NCBI GenBank assembly: GCA_007693745.1
Contig: REDA01000034.1
Location: 1 to 34,022, forward strand
Origin: Balneolaceae bacterium
GTDB taxonomy: Bacteria > Bacteroidota > Rhodothermia > Balneolales > Balneolaceae
DNA: 34,022 nucleotides
Reading direction: 5' to 3'
Shown here: in pieces, positions 16,390 to 23,667 of the stretch
How positions within the stretch are numbered: the first letter of the stretch is position 1
Layout: each line of letters starts with the position of its first letter
Translations under genes and position numbers: made by a program
The notes under the pieces: model-generated
Seen by the model: only the letters and a program-made list of their open reading frames with translations
Databases searched by the model: none
Told to the model about the DNA's origin: nothing

Positions 16390-17145
16390 TTATAATGCAT
16401 TAAACAAGATGGCAACTGCTGTCGCAACGGATGTAAAGGGAATGATGTTGGAGAGCTGCCGGTCAATTCTTTTGCTGTTTTTTGCGGGTACAATAACGAC
16501 ATCCCCCGGATAGAGAGCGATATTTCGTTTCAGAATGGAATCGGATTGAGTGAGATCAATAGTGGCCATATGCACGTCCGGACCTATTTGTCTGAGTACC
16601 CTTATCCTCTTTGTGTCGGCATAGAACTCAAAGCCGTTGGCCCTGGCAATAACATCGAGAAGTCGGGACTGTTCAGTATCCAGGGTAACAACCTGCGGGT
16701 TGCGCACTTCACCCAGAATGCTGATCTCCTTGTTCATGATTTTAACATCCACTATCGGATTGACGAGATATTCTCCAAAACGGGCAGACAGTGAATCCTT
16801 CAATGAAATGACCGTCATGTGCTCTACATTGACTGTACCAAGACGAGGTATTTCAATGTTTCCGCCGGCATCCACAAGCAGCCACTTTCCATACACTTCA
16901 TTCGAGTTGTAAATACCATAAACCGAACCAACACTCAGTTCATCCTGCTGCCAAACACTGATGCTTACCTTGTCATCCACCTGAATGTGGTACTGGTAAT
17001 CAGGGTTGTTAAGAAAAATATTGTCAAGAGCAGATACAGACGTGTCTGGTTTTCCGCCAGGTTCGGTAAAAAGATTGGTAACGCTGCAGCCCTGAAGAAG
17101 TGCGCCTGCGAGTAAAAAGAAAATAAAGTGATATAATGGTTTCAT
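16390..17145 (-). CDS. Wza-like outer-membrane polysaccharide export lipoprotein
   Basis: A lipoprotein of 251 residues. The signal peptide (MKPLYHFIFFLLAGALLQGC) ends in a clear lipobox with Cys20. A poly_export domain follows (YQYHIQVDDKVSISVWQQDE), then an SLBB-type region (ISILGEVRNPQVVTLDTEQS to LYPGDVVIVPAK). A hydrophobic C-terminus (SVATAVAILFNAL) may be the outer-membrane helix. It is smaller than E. coli Wza (about 380 residues), having one SLBB-type repeat, as is common in Bacteroidota. I place the start at the ATG 17143-17145, 4 bp after the preceding receiver gene. Together with the Wzc-like protein it should form the channel that takes polymer from periplasm to surface. Confidence 0.92.
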   Translation of the reverse strand: MKPLYHFIFFLLAGALLQGCSVTNLFTEPGGKPDTSVSALDNIFLNNPDYQYHIQVDDKVSISVWQQDELSVGSVYGIYNSNEVYGKWLLVDAGGNIEIPRLGTVNVEHMTVISLKDSLSARFGEYLVNPIVDVKIMNKEISILGEVRNPQVVTLDTEQSRLLDVIARANGFEFYADTKRIRVLRQIGPDVHMATIDLTQSDSILKRNIALYPGDVVIVPAKNSKRIDRQLSNIIPFTSVATAVAILFNAL

Positions 17146-17149
17146 ACAA

Positions 17150-17584
17150 TTAAACAAGACTGAAGATGGATTTTAGAATACCCGGTTTGTTGCGGGATTG
17201 CAGTTCCTTTACCTGAGCAATTTTTTCAATTACAGCATTGATTTTCTCACTGTCATTGCCCGACTTCAGGATGTAATCAAACGCTCCATGTTTTAGTGAA
17301 TCTACAGCCGTCTTGATGTCCTCCTGACCTGAAACCATTACTACAAAAATGTCAGGATTCTGACGTTTGATCTTTTTCAGCACTTCATAACCGGAAAAAG
17401 TGTCCATGTTGTGATCCAGGAAAATGATATCCGGCTTCTGATCCAACGCATTGAGGCAGTCGACACCGTTGGTGAAGGTGGATATCTGCTGATATCCGGA
17501 GTTCGTCAGCTTTTTGTGGAGAAGCGAAAGGTAGAAAGGGTCGTCATCGACGAGAAACAGATTGTAAGATGTTTGAATTGTCAT
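17150..17584 (-). CDS. Single-domain response regulator (CheY-like receiver)
   Basis: A 144-residue receiver with no output domain. The acid triad is DDD at 13-15, the phospho-acceptor is Asp57 (IFLDHN), the conserved Ser is in VSGQED, and Lys107 sits in YILKSG. It closely resembles the receiver of the sigma-54 activator at the other end of the operon (both have SGQE, then AV, LK, GA and DYI in the same register), so they may share a phosphodonor. About 25 residues after the receiver are basic and end hydrophobic (KSIFSLV). I chose the ATG at 17582-17584; a TTG 12 codons upstream would fall within the predicted leader. It is the first gene after the sigma-54 promoter and lies 4 bp before the wza-like gene. 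It may set the activity of the export machine or compete for phosphate; this is inference. Confidence 0.9.
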   Translation of the reverse strand: MTIQTSYNLFLVDDDPFYLSLLHKKLTNSGYQQISTFTNGVDCLNALDQKPDIIFLDHNMDTFSGYEVLKKIKRQNPDIFVVMVSGQEDIKTAVDSLKHGAFDYILKSGNDSEKINAVIEKIAQVKELQSRNKPGILKSIFSLV

Positions 17585-17620
17585 AGCTAAATAGATTGAT
17601 TTAGGATTTACCTTATACAA

Positions 17621-17636
17621 TCAATCCATGTGCCAA
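17621..17636 (-). promoter_or_regulatory. Sigma-54 (-24/-12) promoter of the exopolysaccharide operon
   Basis: On the minus strand the sequence reads TTGGCACATGGATTGA. The -24 half is a perfect TTGGCAC and the spacing to the -12 half (TTGAT against TTGCW) is exact; only the C of GC is replaced by A. The predicted transcription start is near 17609, giving a leader of about 25 nt to the first ATG at 17584. Two palindromes lie 78 and 109 bp upstream of that start. The promoter call is based on my reading of the bases and not on a scored search. Confidence 0.62.
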
Positions 17637-17678
17637 CTTTCAAACTCCCAATATTTTCAATATTTTATGGGATTCACT

Positions 17679-17696
17679 CTGGAAAAAATCTTCCAG
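17679..17696. promoter_or_regulatory. CTGGAA-N6-TTCCAG inverted repeat, candidate enhancer site
   Basis: Perfect 6-bp arms flank a 6-bp AT-rich spacer. The centre is about 78 bp upstream of the predicted sigma-54 transcription start, and about 30 bp (three helical turns) from the centre of the next palindrome at 17711-17725. Paired sites in helical phase are typical of NtrC-family enhancers. The half-site TGGAA is shared with the other palindromes, but here the arms are in the opposite order. Confidence 0.45.
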
Positions 17697-17710
17697 AAAT
17701 GATTATTTAA

Positions 17711-17725
17711 TTCCATAATTTGGAA
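17711..17725. promoter_or_regulatory. TTCCA-N5-TGGAA palindrome, candidate enhancer site
   Basis: The sequence TTCCA-TAATT-TGGAA has the same arms and spacing as 4926-4940. It is centred about 109 bp upstream of the predicted start of the exopolysaccharide operon. The shared palindrome beside two independent -24/-12 elements is the main reason to consider it a real site. Confidence 0.5.
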
Positions 17726-17744
17726 AAGTGATCACCCCAATCCC

Positions 17745-17948
17745 TTAGCGGAGAATTTTCTGAATAATCTCATCCAGACGGGTGTATGAGAGGGGTTTCT
17801 GGAGATAATGATCCTGCAATCCAAACTCTTTTGCTGTCTGAAAATCAGCTTCACTAAGCGAGCTGGTGAGAATGTAGGTGACTACGGAATCGTGTCCCTG
17901 CAGCTTTCGGAAGGAGCCTTTCTGTTCTGTTTGTTCTGATCTTGAACC
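17745..17948 (-). pseudogene. Remnant of a response-regulator receiver domain (C-terminal half)
   Basis: Reading the minus strand towards the TAA at 17745-17747 gives 67 codons that match the second half of a receiver: VVTYILTSSLSEADFQTAKE, then FGLQDHYLQKPLSYTRLDEI. These are strand 4 with its TSS, helix 4, the lysine-proline pair of strand 5 and helix 5. There is no start codon in frame, and a TGA lies two codons upstream of this stretch (17952-17954). The first half with the phospho-acceptor Asp is missing; I did not find it in neighbouring frames. It is therefore a truncated or frameshifted gene. It lies on the same strand just upstream of the sigma-54 promoter, so the exopolysaccharide locus probably once had another regulator here, lost by deletion. 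The remaining 17949-18129 shows nothing I recognise. Confidence 0.65.
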
Positions 17949-18129
17949 GGATCAGGATTTCACTCTCGTTTGTCAGCTTTTATTAAACCGTTTGAATATA
18001 TTGAAGTAACTGAAGGTGAACATGAGGGGGCTTTGAAAACTGTTCTTTTGCCAGCTGTCTTTGTTGTCGCAACGTTAAAATCCTCAAGGTTGGTAAACAG
18101 GCTGCGGTTTTAAAGTTGTTTCCGCATTG

Positions 18130-18143
18130 ATTTTGTACAAAAT
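18130..18143. promoter_or_regulatory. Perfect 14-bp palindrome upstream of the hydrolase
   Basis: ATTTTGTACAAAAT is a perfect inverted repeat ending 37 bp before the chosen start codon (18181). It could be an operator for a dimeric repressor, but AT-rich palindromes of this length arise by chance and no regulator gene is adjacent. Confidence 0.25.
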
Positions 18144-18180
18144 TCTGGTTTTTCAAAGTCCCCATGTAATGATTTTTGGT

Positions 18181-19113
18181 ATGTTGAGTAAGAGGGGTTG
18201 TTTACCGGTTCTGTTTTTCGTTTGCCTCTTCCCATTCGGGTGCAGCAAGAGCAGTGAGGTTTCCTTCGAGGGAATGCTTTCGGTGAATGGTACAGACTTG
18301 TTTGTCAACATTCTTGGCGCCGGTGAACCGCTGTTTGTACTGCACGGCGGACCCGGATTCAGTCACGATTATTTTCTGCCCCACCTGGAACCTCTTGCAG
18401 ATGATGTGAAACTGGTACTGTTCGATCAACGGGGTATGGGTCGTTCATCGGTTGAGCTGGATTCGGCATCTTTCTCACAGGATTTGCTAATTGAGGATAT
18501 TGAAGCCCTGCGGGAGGAACTGGGGTTTGAAGCCATCCATCTGATGGGGCACTCCTGGGGTGGTATCATTGCCATGCATTACGCAGCCGTCTATCCGGAA
18601 AACCTGGCCTCTCTCATTTTATGCAACAGCATGCCGGCCACATCCGAGTTTGATGAACTCCTCGGCATTAATTTTGCCCGTGTATATGAACGGCAGACCA
18701 CAGAGGATCTGGAACCGCTGCAAAAGGCGGTGGAAGCGGGAAGCAGGGACATTGCCCTGCATGAACGGCTCATGCAGCTTCATTTTCGCCCCTCTTTTTA
18801 TGATACATCCGATGTGAACAAGCTTCACCTGAATCTTTCAGATCAGTTTTTCAGAACGCAGGCACTTCTGCCGTTTCTGGAACCCCGGGAGGAACCCCGG
18901 CCGCTGCTGCCGGAACTGAAGAAAGTTGATCGGCCGGTTTTGATTATCCGCGGTGAAATAGAAGCGATACCGCTGGAATCAGATCTCAGGCTGAAAGAGA
19001 CTTTTCAAGATGCAAAACTCGTGAATATCGCTGAAGCGGGACATTTTCCTTTCATTGAGCAGCCGGAGCTGTTCAGGGAGGTGATCACAGAGTTTTTGAA
19101 CCGAACGCCCTGA
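18181..19113 (+). CDS. Alpha/beta hydrolase, proline iminopeptidase-like, predicted lipoprotein
   Basis: About 310 residues. The N-terminus (MLSKRGCLPVLFFVCLFPFG followed by Cys21) is a lipoprotein-like signal, with a less usual Pro-Phe-Gly before the cysteine. The hydrolase core has the oxyanion loop HGGPGFSHD, FDQRGMGRS, the nucleophile elbow GHSWGG (Ser125) and the catalytic His in AGHFPFIEQP. Where most relatives have Asp after strand 7 this protein has Glu (RGEIEAIPLES), a conservative but uncommon change. HGGPG and DQRGMGRS are typical of the S33 proline iminopeptidase group, so it may cut N-terminal proline from peptides at the envelope; other ester or amide substrates are possible. 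Alternative starts exist at 18169 (ATG) and 18127 (TTG); I favour 18181 because it places basic residues right before the hydrophobic run. It converges with tex, 12 bp between stops. Confidence 0.82.
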   Translation: MLSKRGCLPVLFFVCLFPFGCSKSSEVSFEGMLSVNGTDLFVNILGAGEPLFVLHGGPGFSHDYFLPHLEPLADDVKLVLFDQRGMGRSSVELDSASFSQDLLIEDIEALREELGFEAIHLMGHSWGGIIAMHYAAVYPENLASLILCNSMPATSEFDELLGINFARVYERQTTEDLEPLQKAVEAGSRDIALHERLMQLHFRPSFYDTSDVNKLHLNLSDQFFRTQALLPFLEPREEPRPLLPELKKVDRPVLIIRGEIEAIPLESDLRLKETFQDAKLVNIAEAGHFPFIEQPELFREVITEFLNRTP

Positions 19114-19125
19114 AACAGACCTTCG

Positions 19126-21309
19126 CTACTCACCGGCCGGTTTCAGGCCGATGCGTCCCCGCTCTGTATCCACAGAGGTAATCTCCACCTGCAGGATATC
19201 GCCCACGGCCAGCACCTCGTGCGGATCGGTGATACGCCGGCGGCCGCTGCCCATCTGTGAGATATGCAGCAGGCCGTCCTGTTTTACGCCAATATCCACA
19301 AAAGCCCCGAAATCGACCACATTCCGAACGGTACCCTCCAGTCTCATCCCCGGCGAAAGATCTTCCATGTTCAGAACATCCTCACGCAGAAGAGGCTTGG
19401 GCAGCGATTCGCGCGGATCGCGTCCCGGTTTGAGCAGGTTTTCCAGTATCAGTTCCAGAGTGGGCACGCCAACGCCAATCTTCTCTGCAATATCACTTTT
19501 TCCGGAACCGGCCATTATTGACTCAATCTTTTGCTTTGAGGCCTCCGGGTTTTCGATATCAATCCCAAAGAGATTGCAGAGTGTTTCGGTGGCTTCGTAA
19601 CTCTCGGGATGGATGGCTGTGTTGTCCAGCGGGTGCTCACTCCCCGGGATGCGGAGGAATCCGGCCGCCTGCTGAAAACGGAATTCCCCGAGTCCGGCTA
19701 CGGCCTTGATCTCTTCCCGGCTGCGAAAGCGCCCCTTTTTCTCCCTTTGTGCCACAATGTTTCGCGCCACAGCAGGTGTAAGCCCGGAGATATGGGTCAG
19801 CAGCGACGCACTTGCGGTGTTCAGGTTCACGCCCACCTCGTTTACACAGCTCTCCACCACATCGGCCAGCTTGCCCGCCAGACGTGTCTGGTTCAGGTCG
19901 TGCTGATAGAGGCCCACCCCGATCGATTTGGGATCGATTTTGACGAGTTCGGCCAGCGGATCCTGTACCCGCCGCGCGATGGAGATATTTCCGCGCTGCG
20001 CTGCGTCCAGATCCGGAAACTCCTCCCGGGCCACTGTCGAAGCGGAATAGACGGATGCTCCCGCCTCACTGGTGATGAGATAACTGAGTTTCTCCCCGCG
20101 ATTCTTTTCCCGGCGCTCCTGTATCACGCCGGCGATAAACTGCTCTGTCTCCCGGCTTCCGGTACCATTTCCGATTGCGATGAGTGTCACTTTATATTTC
20201 TCAATCAGATGGTGCACAACCGCGGCGCTCTCCGCGATCTTTTTTTGTGGGGGAGTAGGATAGATGGTAGTTCCGTCGAGATAGCTGCCCGTCTCATCAA
20301 TCACGGCAACCTTGCAGCCGGTCCGGAAGGCGGGATCGATCCCCATTACCACCTGATCCTTAAGAGGCGGCTGAAGCAGCAGGTTTTTCAGATTGGTGGC
20401 AAAGGTCTGAATGGCGTGTTCATCGGCCATATCGGTCAGCTCCCGCCGCAGTTCCCTCTCCAGTGAAGGCAGCAGAAGCCGTTTGAAGGCGTCCTCCACG
20501 GCGTCCTGCAGCCATGGGGTAAAGATGGAGTGATCGTTGGTGATCACCACATTATCCAGCTGATCGAGGGTTCGTTCTTCCTGCAGGTCGAGCGATACAA
20601 AGAGAATCACTTCCCGTTCGCCGCGATTCAAAGCCAGGGTCTGGTGCGGTTTCAGATGGGGGATCCGTGCCGAAAACTCGTAGTAGTCTTCATAATTGGA
20701 GCGCTGCTTTACAGCCGGGTTCTTTTTCGAGGAGATCAGCCCGTGTTTGCGGATGATACCGCGCAGGGCATCCCGTACCGGAACCGATTCGTTGATCCAC
20801 TCCGCGACGATATCGAGGGAGGATTTCAGGGCTGTTTCTGCATCGGGAAGATCGTGTTCCTCACTGATAAAAGGCGTTGCCAGTTCCATAGCATCACCTT
20901 TTTCTGTTTTTTGCTCCCAGATCAGCAGAGCAAGCGGTTCGAGTCCCTTCTCCTTGGCCATATCGCCGCGCGTTTTCTTTTTGCGCTTGTAGGGAAGGTA
21001 GAGATCTTCCAGTGTTTTAAATTCGGTACAGGTCCGGATCTGCTCTTCCAGTTCAGGTGTCAGTTTCTCCTGTTCCCGGATCGCTTTCAGGATGGTCTCC
21101 TTTCGCTCTTCCAGAGTACGGTGATAGTCGAGCAGTTCCCGGACCGAGCGAAGCTGCTCTTCATCCAGTCCGCCGGTAGCCTCCTGCCGGTAGCGGGCCA
21201 GAAAAGGGATGGTGGCACCCTCATCCAGAAATCCGGCTACGGCGGAAATCTGTTTCAGGGAGAAGGAGAGGTTTTTGGCGATCAGGGAAAAAATGGCGGA
21301 ATCGGTCAT
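19126..21309 (-). CDS. tex: Tex, S1-domain RNA-binding transcription accessory protein
   Basis: A 727-residue cytoplasmic protein with the full Tex layout and the usual length. It has an N-terminal helical Tex_N region (FLARYRQEATGGLDEEQLR), a central YqgF/RNase H-like domain (VVMGIDPAFRTGCKVAVIDE, with ALIGNG-like IAIGNGTGSRETEQF), helix-hairpin-helix motifs (LLTHISGLTPAVARNIVAQR and following), and a C-terminal S1 domain (LEGTVRNVVDFGAFVDIGVK, then DGLLHISQMG). Tex binds RNA and affects transcription and RNA turnover; in several bacteria it is non-essential but affects stress fitness or virulence genes. The protein ends in the stop TAG at 19126. It is a conserved housekeeping-type gene, unrelated to its neighbours. 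Long open frames on the opposite strand are shadows of this gene. Confidence 0.97.
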   Translation of the reverse strand: MTDSAIFSLIAKNLSFSLKQISAVAGFLDEGATIPFLARYRQEATGGLDEEQLRSVRELLDYHRTLEERKETILKAIREQEKLTPELEEQIRTCTEFKTLEDLYLPYKRKKKTRGDMAKEKGLEPLALLIWEQKTEKGDAMELATPFISEEHDLPDAETALKSSLDIVAEWINESVPVRDALRGIIRKHGLISSKKNPAVKQRSNYEDYYEFSARIPHLKPHQTLALNRGEREVILFVSLDLQEERTLDQLDNVVITNDHSIFTPWLQDAVEDAFKRLLLPSLERELRRELTDMADEHAIQTFATNLKNLLLQPPLKDQVVMGIDPAFRTGCKVAVIDETGSYLDGTTIYPTPPQKKIAESAAVVHHLIEKYKVTLIAIGNGTGSRETEQFIAGVIQERREKNRGEKLSYLITSEAGASVYSASTVAREEFPDLDAAQRGNISIARRVQDPLAELVKIDPKSIGVGLYQHDLNQTRLAGKLADVVESCVNEVGVNLNTASASLLTHISGLTPAVARNIVAQREKKGRFRSREEIKAVAGLGEFRFQQAAGFLRIPGSEHPLDNTAIHPESYEATETLCNLFGIDIENPEASKQKIESIMAGSGKSDIAEKIGVGVPTLELILENLLKPGRDPRESLPKPLLREDVLNMEDLSPGMRLEGTVRNVVDFGAFVDIGVKQDGLLHISQMGSGRRRITDPHEVLAVGDILQVEITSVDTERGRIGLKPAGE

Positions 21310-21609
21310 ACGTAAAGAGAAACAGTTTTTGAATCAGATTTCGGGCGAAAGATACAGAGAATGTGGAAACCTGTGGAAAAAATCTGATTCGAATTCGGGC
21401 TTTGGCAGAGTTTGATTCTGAACAGTAGAAGGAACTCCGCATCCATCCGGCTTTTCTACGTAAACTCTCTGCAGTCCATCCGGATTCAGCACATGAATCT
21501 TGCTGCCGGCGCATTCCCTTATCATCAACTTAAATTTGTGGTTGGGGTTCTTGGATATACTCTTCAGCAGTGGTAATATCCGGCGATATAATGCATAAAT
21601 CGATATACC
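21310..21609. other. Intergenic region upstream of tex
   Basis: This 300-bp stretch probably holds the tex promoter on the minus strand. A TATAAT hexamer occurs near 21586-21591 on the plus strand, ahead of the small frame at 21610, without a clear -35 partner. I see no RNA gene, no strong hairpin and no insertion-sequence ends. An open minus-strand frame through it (21334-21621) has no recognisable protein features. Confidence 0.4.
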
Positions 21610-21720
21610 ATGATGGGACACAAAACCGGAAAAATTGCAGTACTGGCAGGAGTTGCGTCACTTCCATCTGCATTTGCAGGGAGTTATCTGGGCCTTCTTC
21701 TTAAGAAATTTTTAAAATAA
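21610..21720 (+). CDS. Possible 36-residue hydrophobic peptide
   Basis: The frame opens with ATGATG and encodes a peptide starting MMGHKTGKIAVLAGVASLPS and ending GLLLKKFLK. It has basic residues at both ends and a hydrophobic middle of about 20 residues, as in a single-pass membrane peptide. It ends 15 bp before the ATG of the S15-type peptidase, so it could be a leader or a small partner. It has no evident Shine-Dalgarno sequence, but that is true of most genes here. I do not recognise it. It could be a chance frame. Confidence 0.35.
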   Translation: MMGHKTGKIAVLAGVASLPSAFAGSYLGLLLKKFLK

Positions 21721-21735
21721 CTTGCCGTCAACTCT

Positions 21736-23616
21736 ATGACTCAAAATCATTTAACACCCTCCTCTGTCAGAATTGCATTTAAATTAGAAAAAGTTCTGAT
21801 TATAATTCTTTTATGGGCCACATTATCCGGTCCGGGCTTCGCACAAAACGGCTCCGAAACACTTACCGTCCCGCTGATTGTGGACGGTCAGGCACAGATC
21901 ATTGAAGCCTTTTCAGACCCGGAGAGCTGGATTCGTCACGATCTCTGGGTGGAAACCGATTTTGACACCGATGGCGATGGGAAACCGGACCGGATGCATG
22001 TAGCTGTGACCCGGCCGGCTCAAACCGAGAGCGGGGAGCTTCAATTGCCTGTGATCTATGAAACAAGCCCCTATTACTCCGGAGTGGCCAGCGATCTGAC
22101 CGACTTTTTCTGGGATGTGCGCCATGAGCTTGGCGAAACACCTCCTCCCCGGAATGAGGCGCCACAGGTGATTCGGACCGGTACGCGTCCGGTGATCTCC
22201 AATAGCCACATCCGAAGATGGGTACCGCGTGGGTTTATTGTGGTTCACTCGACATCACCGGGCACGGGATTATCCGATGGTGCCCCTACCGTTGGCGGAC
22301 CGAATGAATCCCTGGCTCCCAAAGCGGTGATCGACTGGCTCAACGGACGTGCGCCCGGCTACTCCACCCGGGATGGATTTGAACAGGTTGAGGCCTTCTG
22401 GGCCACCGGTAAAGTGGGAATGACCGGAACTTCCTACAACGGAACCCTGCCGCTGGCTGCAGCAGCAACAGGTGTGGAAGGGCTCGAGGCGATCATTCCG
22501 GTTGCACCCAATACCTCCTATTATCACTACTACAGAGCCAATGGGCTTGTTCGCTCCCCCGGAGGATATCTTGGAGAGGATATTGACGTACTGTATGATT
22601 TTATCCACAGCGGAGATGAGGAGAAACGAGAGTACAATAACCGAACCGTACGGGACACCGAGATGGCTCAGGGTATGGATCGAATCACAGGAGACTATAA
22701 CGACTTTTGGGCAGGGCGTGACTATCTCAACCAGATCGATTCGGTTCGGGCCGCTGTTTTTATGGCTCACGCCTTCAACGACTGGAATGTGATGCCGGAG
22801 CATAGCTACAGAATTTATGAAGCGCTGAGAGCGAGGGGCGTGCCTTCAATGATCTACTATCATCAGGGAGGACACGGCGGCGAACCGCCTCTTGAGTTGA
22901 TGAACAGATGGTTCACCCGCTATCTTTTTGGGGTTGAAAATGGTGTGGAGGAGCTGCCGAGAGCCTGGATTACCCGGGAAGGTGACGAACGGGATCAGCC
23001 CACTCCCTACGAGGACTATCCCAACCCCGCTGCATCTCCGGTGACGTTTTATCTCACTCCGGGAGCACCGGAGCGAGGCGGGCTGGTTACAACCTCAACA
23101 GCGGGTAACGGAACCGAGACTCTGATGGATAATGTATCTTTTTCCGGTTCGGCACTGGCAGAGGCCGAATGGACAAACCACAGGCTCATCTATCTGACCC
23201 CGGAGCTTACACAAGATCTGCATATCTCGGGAGTGCCCTCTGTAACGGTAACACTTGCAAGCAGTAAACCGGCGGCAAACTTGTCGGTCTGGCTGGTGTC
23301 TCTGCCCTGGAATCACGGAAGAAATGCTCAGATCTATGACAACATCATCACCAGGGGCTGGGCGGATCCGCAGAATATTCACTCCATCTCCGAAAGTCAA
23401 CCACTAAACCCCGGCGAGTTCTATACCCTTACATTTGATCTGGAACCTGATGATCAGATCATCCCTGCCGGGCAGCAGATCGGAATGATGATTTTTTCGA
23501 GTGACCGGGAATTTACCCTCTGGCCCCGGCCTGGAACCGAACTCACCATCGACCTGGACAGAACTCATCTGACTCTGCCGGTAGTGGGCGGCAATTCTGC
23601 GCTCTCCTTTGAATAG
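21736..23616 (+). CDS. Secreted CocE/NonD-type hydrolase, S15 family Xaa-Pro dipeptidyl-peptidase
   Basis: A 626-residue exported serine hydrolase. A basic start and the hydrophobic stretch VLIIILLWATLSGPGFAQ form a signal peptide with a likely cut near residue 36-37. The catalytic alpha/beta-hydrolase domain has the nucleophile in GMTGTSYNG (Ser233), the acid in AHAFNDWNV (Asp349) and the His in YHQGGHGGE (His380), all in the arrangement of S15/CocE enzymes. The C-terminal part (about residues 430-625) is a jelly-roll PepX_C-like domain with typical GMMIFSSDREFTLWPRPGTE. Such enzymes remove Xaa-Pro dipeptides or hydrolyse esters, probably in the periplasm or outside the cell for peptide scavenging. 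The nearby proline-iminopeptidase-like gene might hint at proline-peptide use, which is only suggestive. It converges with the Aer-like gene. Confidence 0.9.
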   Translation: MTQNHLTPSSVRIAFKLEKVLIIILLWATLSGPGFAQNGSETLTVPLIVDGQAQIIEAFSDPESWIRHDLWVETDFDTDGDGKPDRMHVAVTRPAQTESGELQLPVIYETSPYYSGVASDLTDFFWDVRHELGETPPPRNEAPQVIRTGTRPVISNSHIRRWVPRGFIVVHSTSPGTGLSDGAPTVGGPNESLAPKAVIDWLNGRAPGYSTRDGFEQVEAFWATGKVGMTGTSYNGTLPLAAAATGVEGLEAIIPVAPNTSYYHYYRANGLVRSPGGYLGEDIDVLYDFIHSGDEEKREYNNRTVRDTEMAQGMDRITGDYNDFWAGRDYLNQIDSVRAAVFMAHAFNDWNVMPEHSYRIYEALRARGVPSMIYYHQGGHGGEPPLELMNRWFTRYLFGVENGVEELPRAWITREGDERDQPTPYEDYPNPAASPVTFYLTPGAPERGGLVTTSTAGNGTETLMDNVSFSGSALAEAEWTNHRLIYLTPELTQDLHISGVPSVTVTLASSKPAANLSVWLVSLPWNHGRNAQIYDNIITRGWADPQNIHSISESQPLNPGEFYTLTFDLEPDDQIIPAGQQIGMMIFSSDREFTLWPRPGTELTIDLDRTHLTLPVVGGNSALSFE

Positions 23617-23634
23617 GGGGAAAGTTTAGTCCGA

Positions 23635-23660
23635 CGTCCTGCATACCGCCTCCGCAGACG
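23635..23660. terminator. Weak hairpin between convergent genes
   Basis: CGTCCTGC and GCAGACG can pair as a 7-bp stem with one bulged C and an 11-base loop. It sits between the stops of the S15 peptidase (23616) and the Aer-like gene (23668). There is no T-run on either side, so it is not a standard intrinsic terminator. It is the only structure I see in the 51-bp gap. Confidence 0.25.
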
Positions 23661-23667
23661 TTCCGAT

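Noticed and set aside
17983-18165. Minus-strand open frame of 60 codons between the receiver remnant and the hydrolase
   Set aside because: The sequence does not continue the receiver fold and starts within the hydrolase leader region; no support for coding.
19609-20466. Long plus-strand open frame of 285 codons
   Set aside because: It lies entirely antisense to tex, whose domains are intact and well conserved. The translation has no recognisable motif and a Cys/His/Arg-rich composition typical of a shadow frame.
20530-21315. Plus-strand open frame of 261 codons
   Set aside because: Antisense to the N-terminal half of tex; no protein features of its own.
21334-21621. Minus-strand open frame of 95 codons upstream of tex
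   Set aside because: In a proper intergenic region and on the tex strand, but no recognisable motif or start signal; probably chance.
22270-22803. Minus-strand open frame of 177 codons
   Set aside because: Antisense to the catalytic domain of the S15 peptidase, which contains the full Ser-Asp-His triad on the plus strand.
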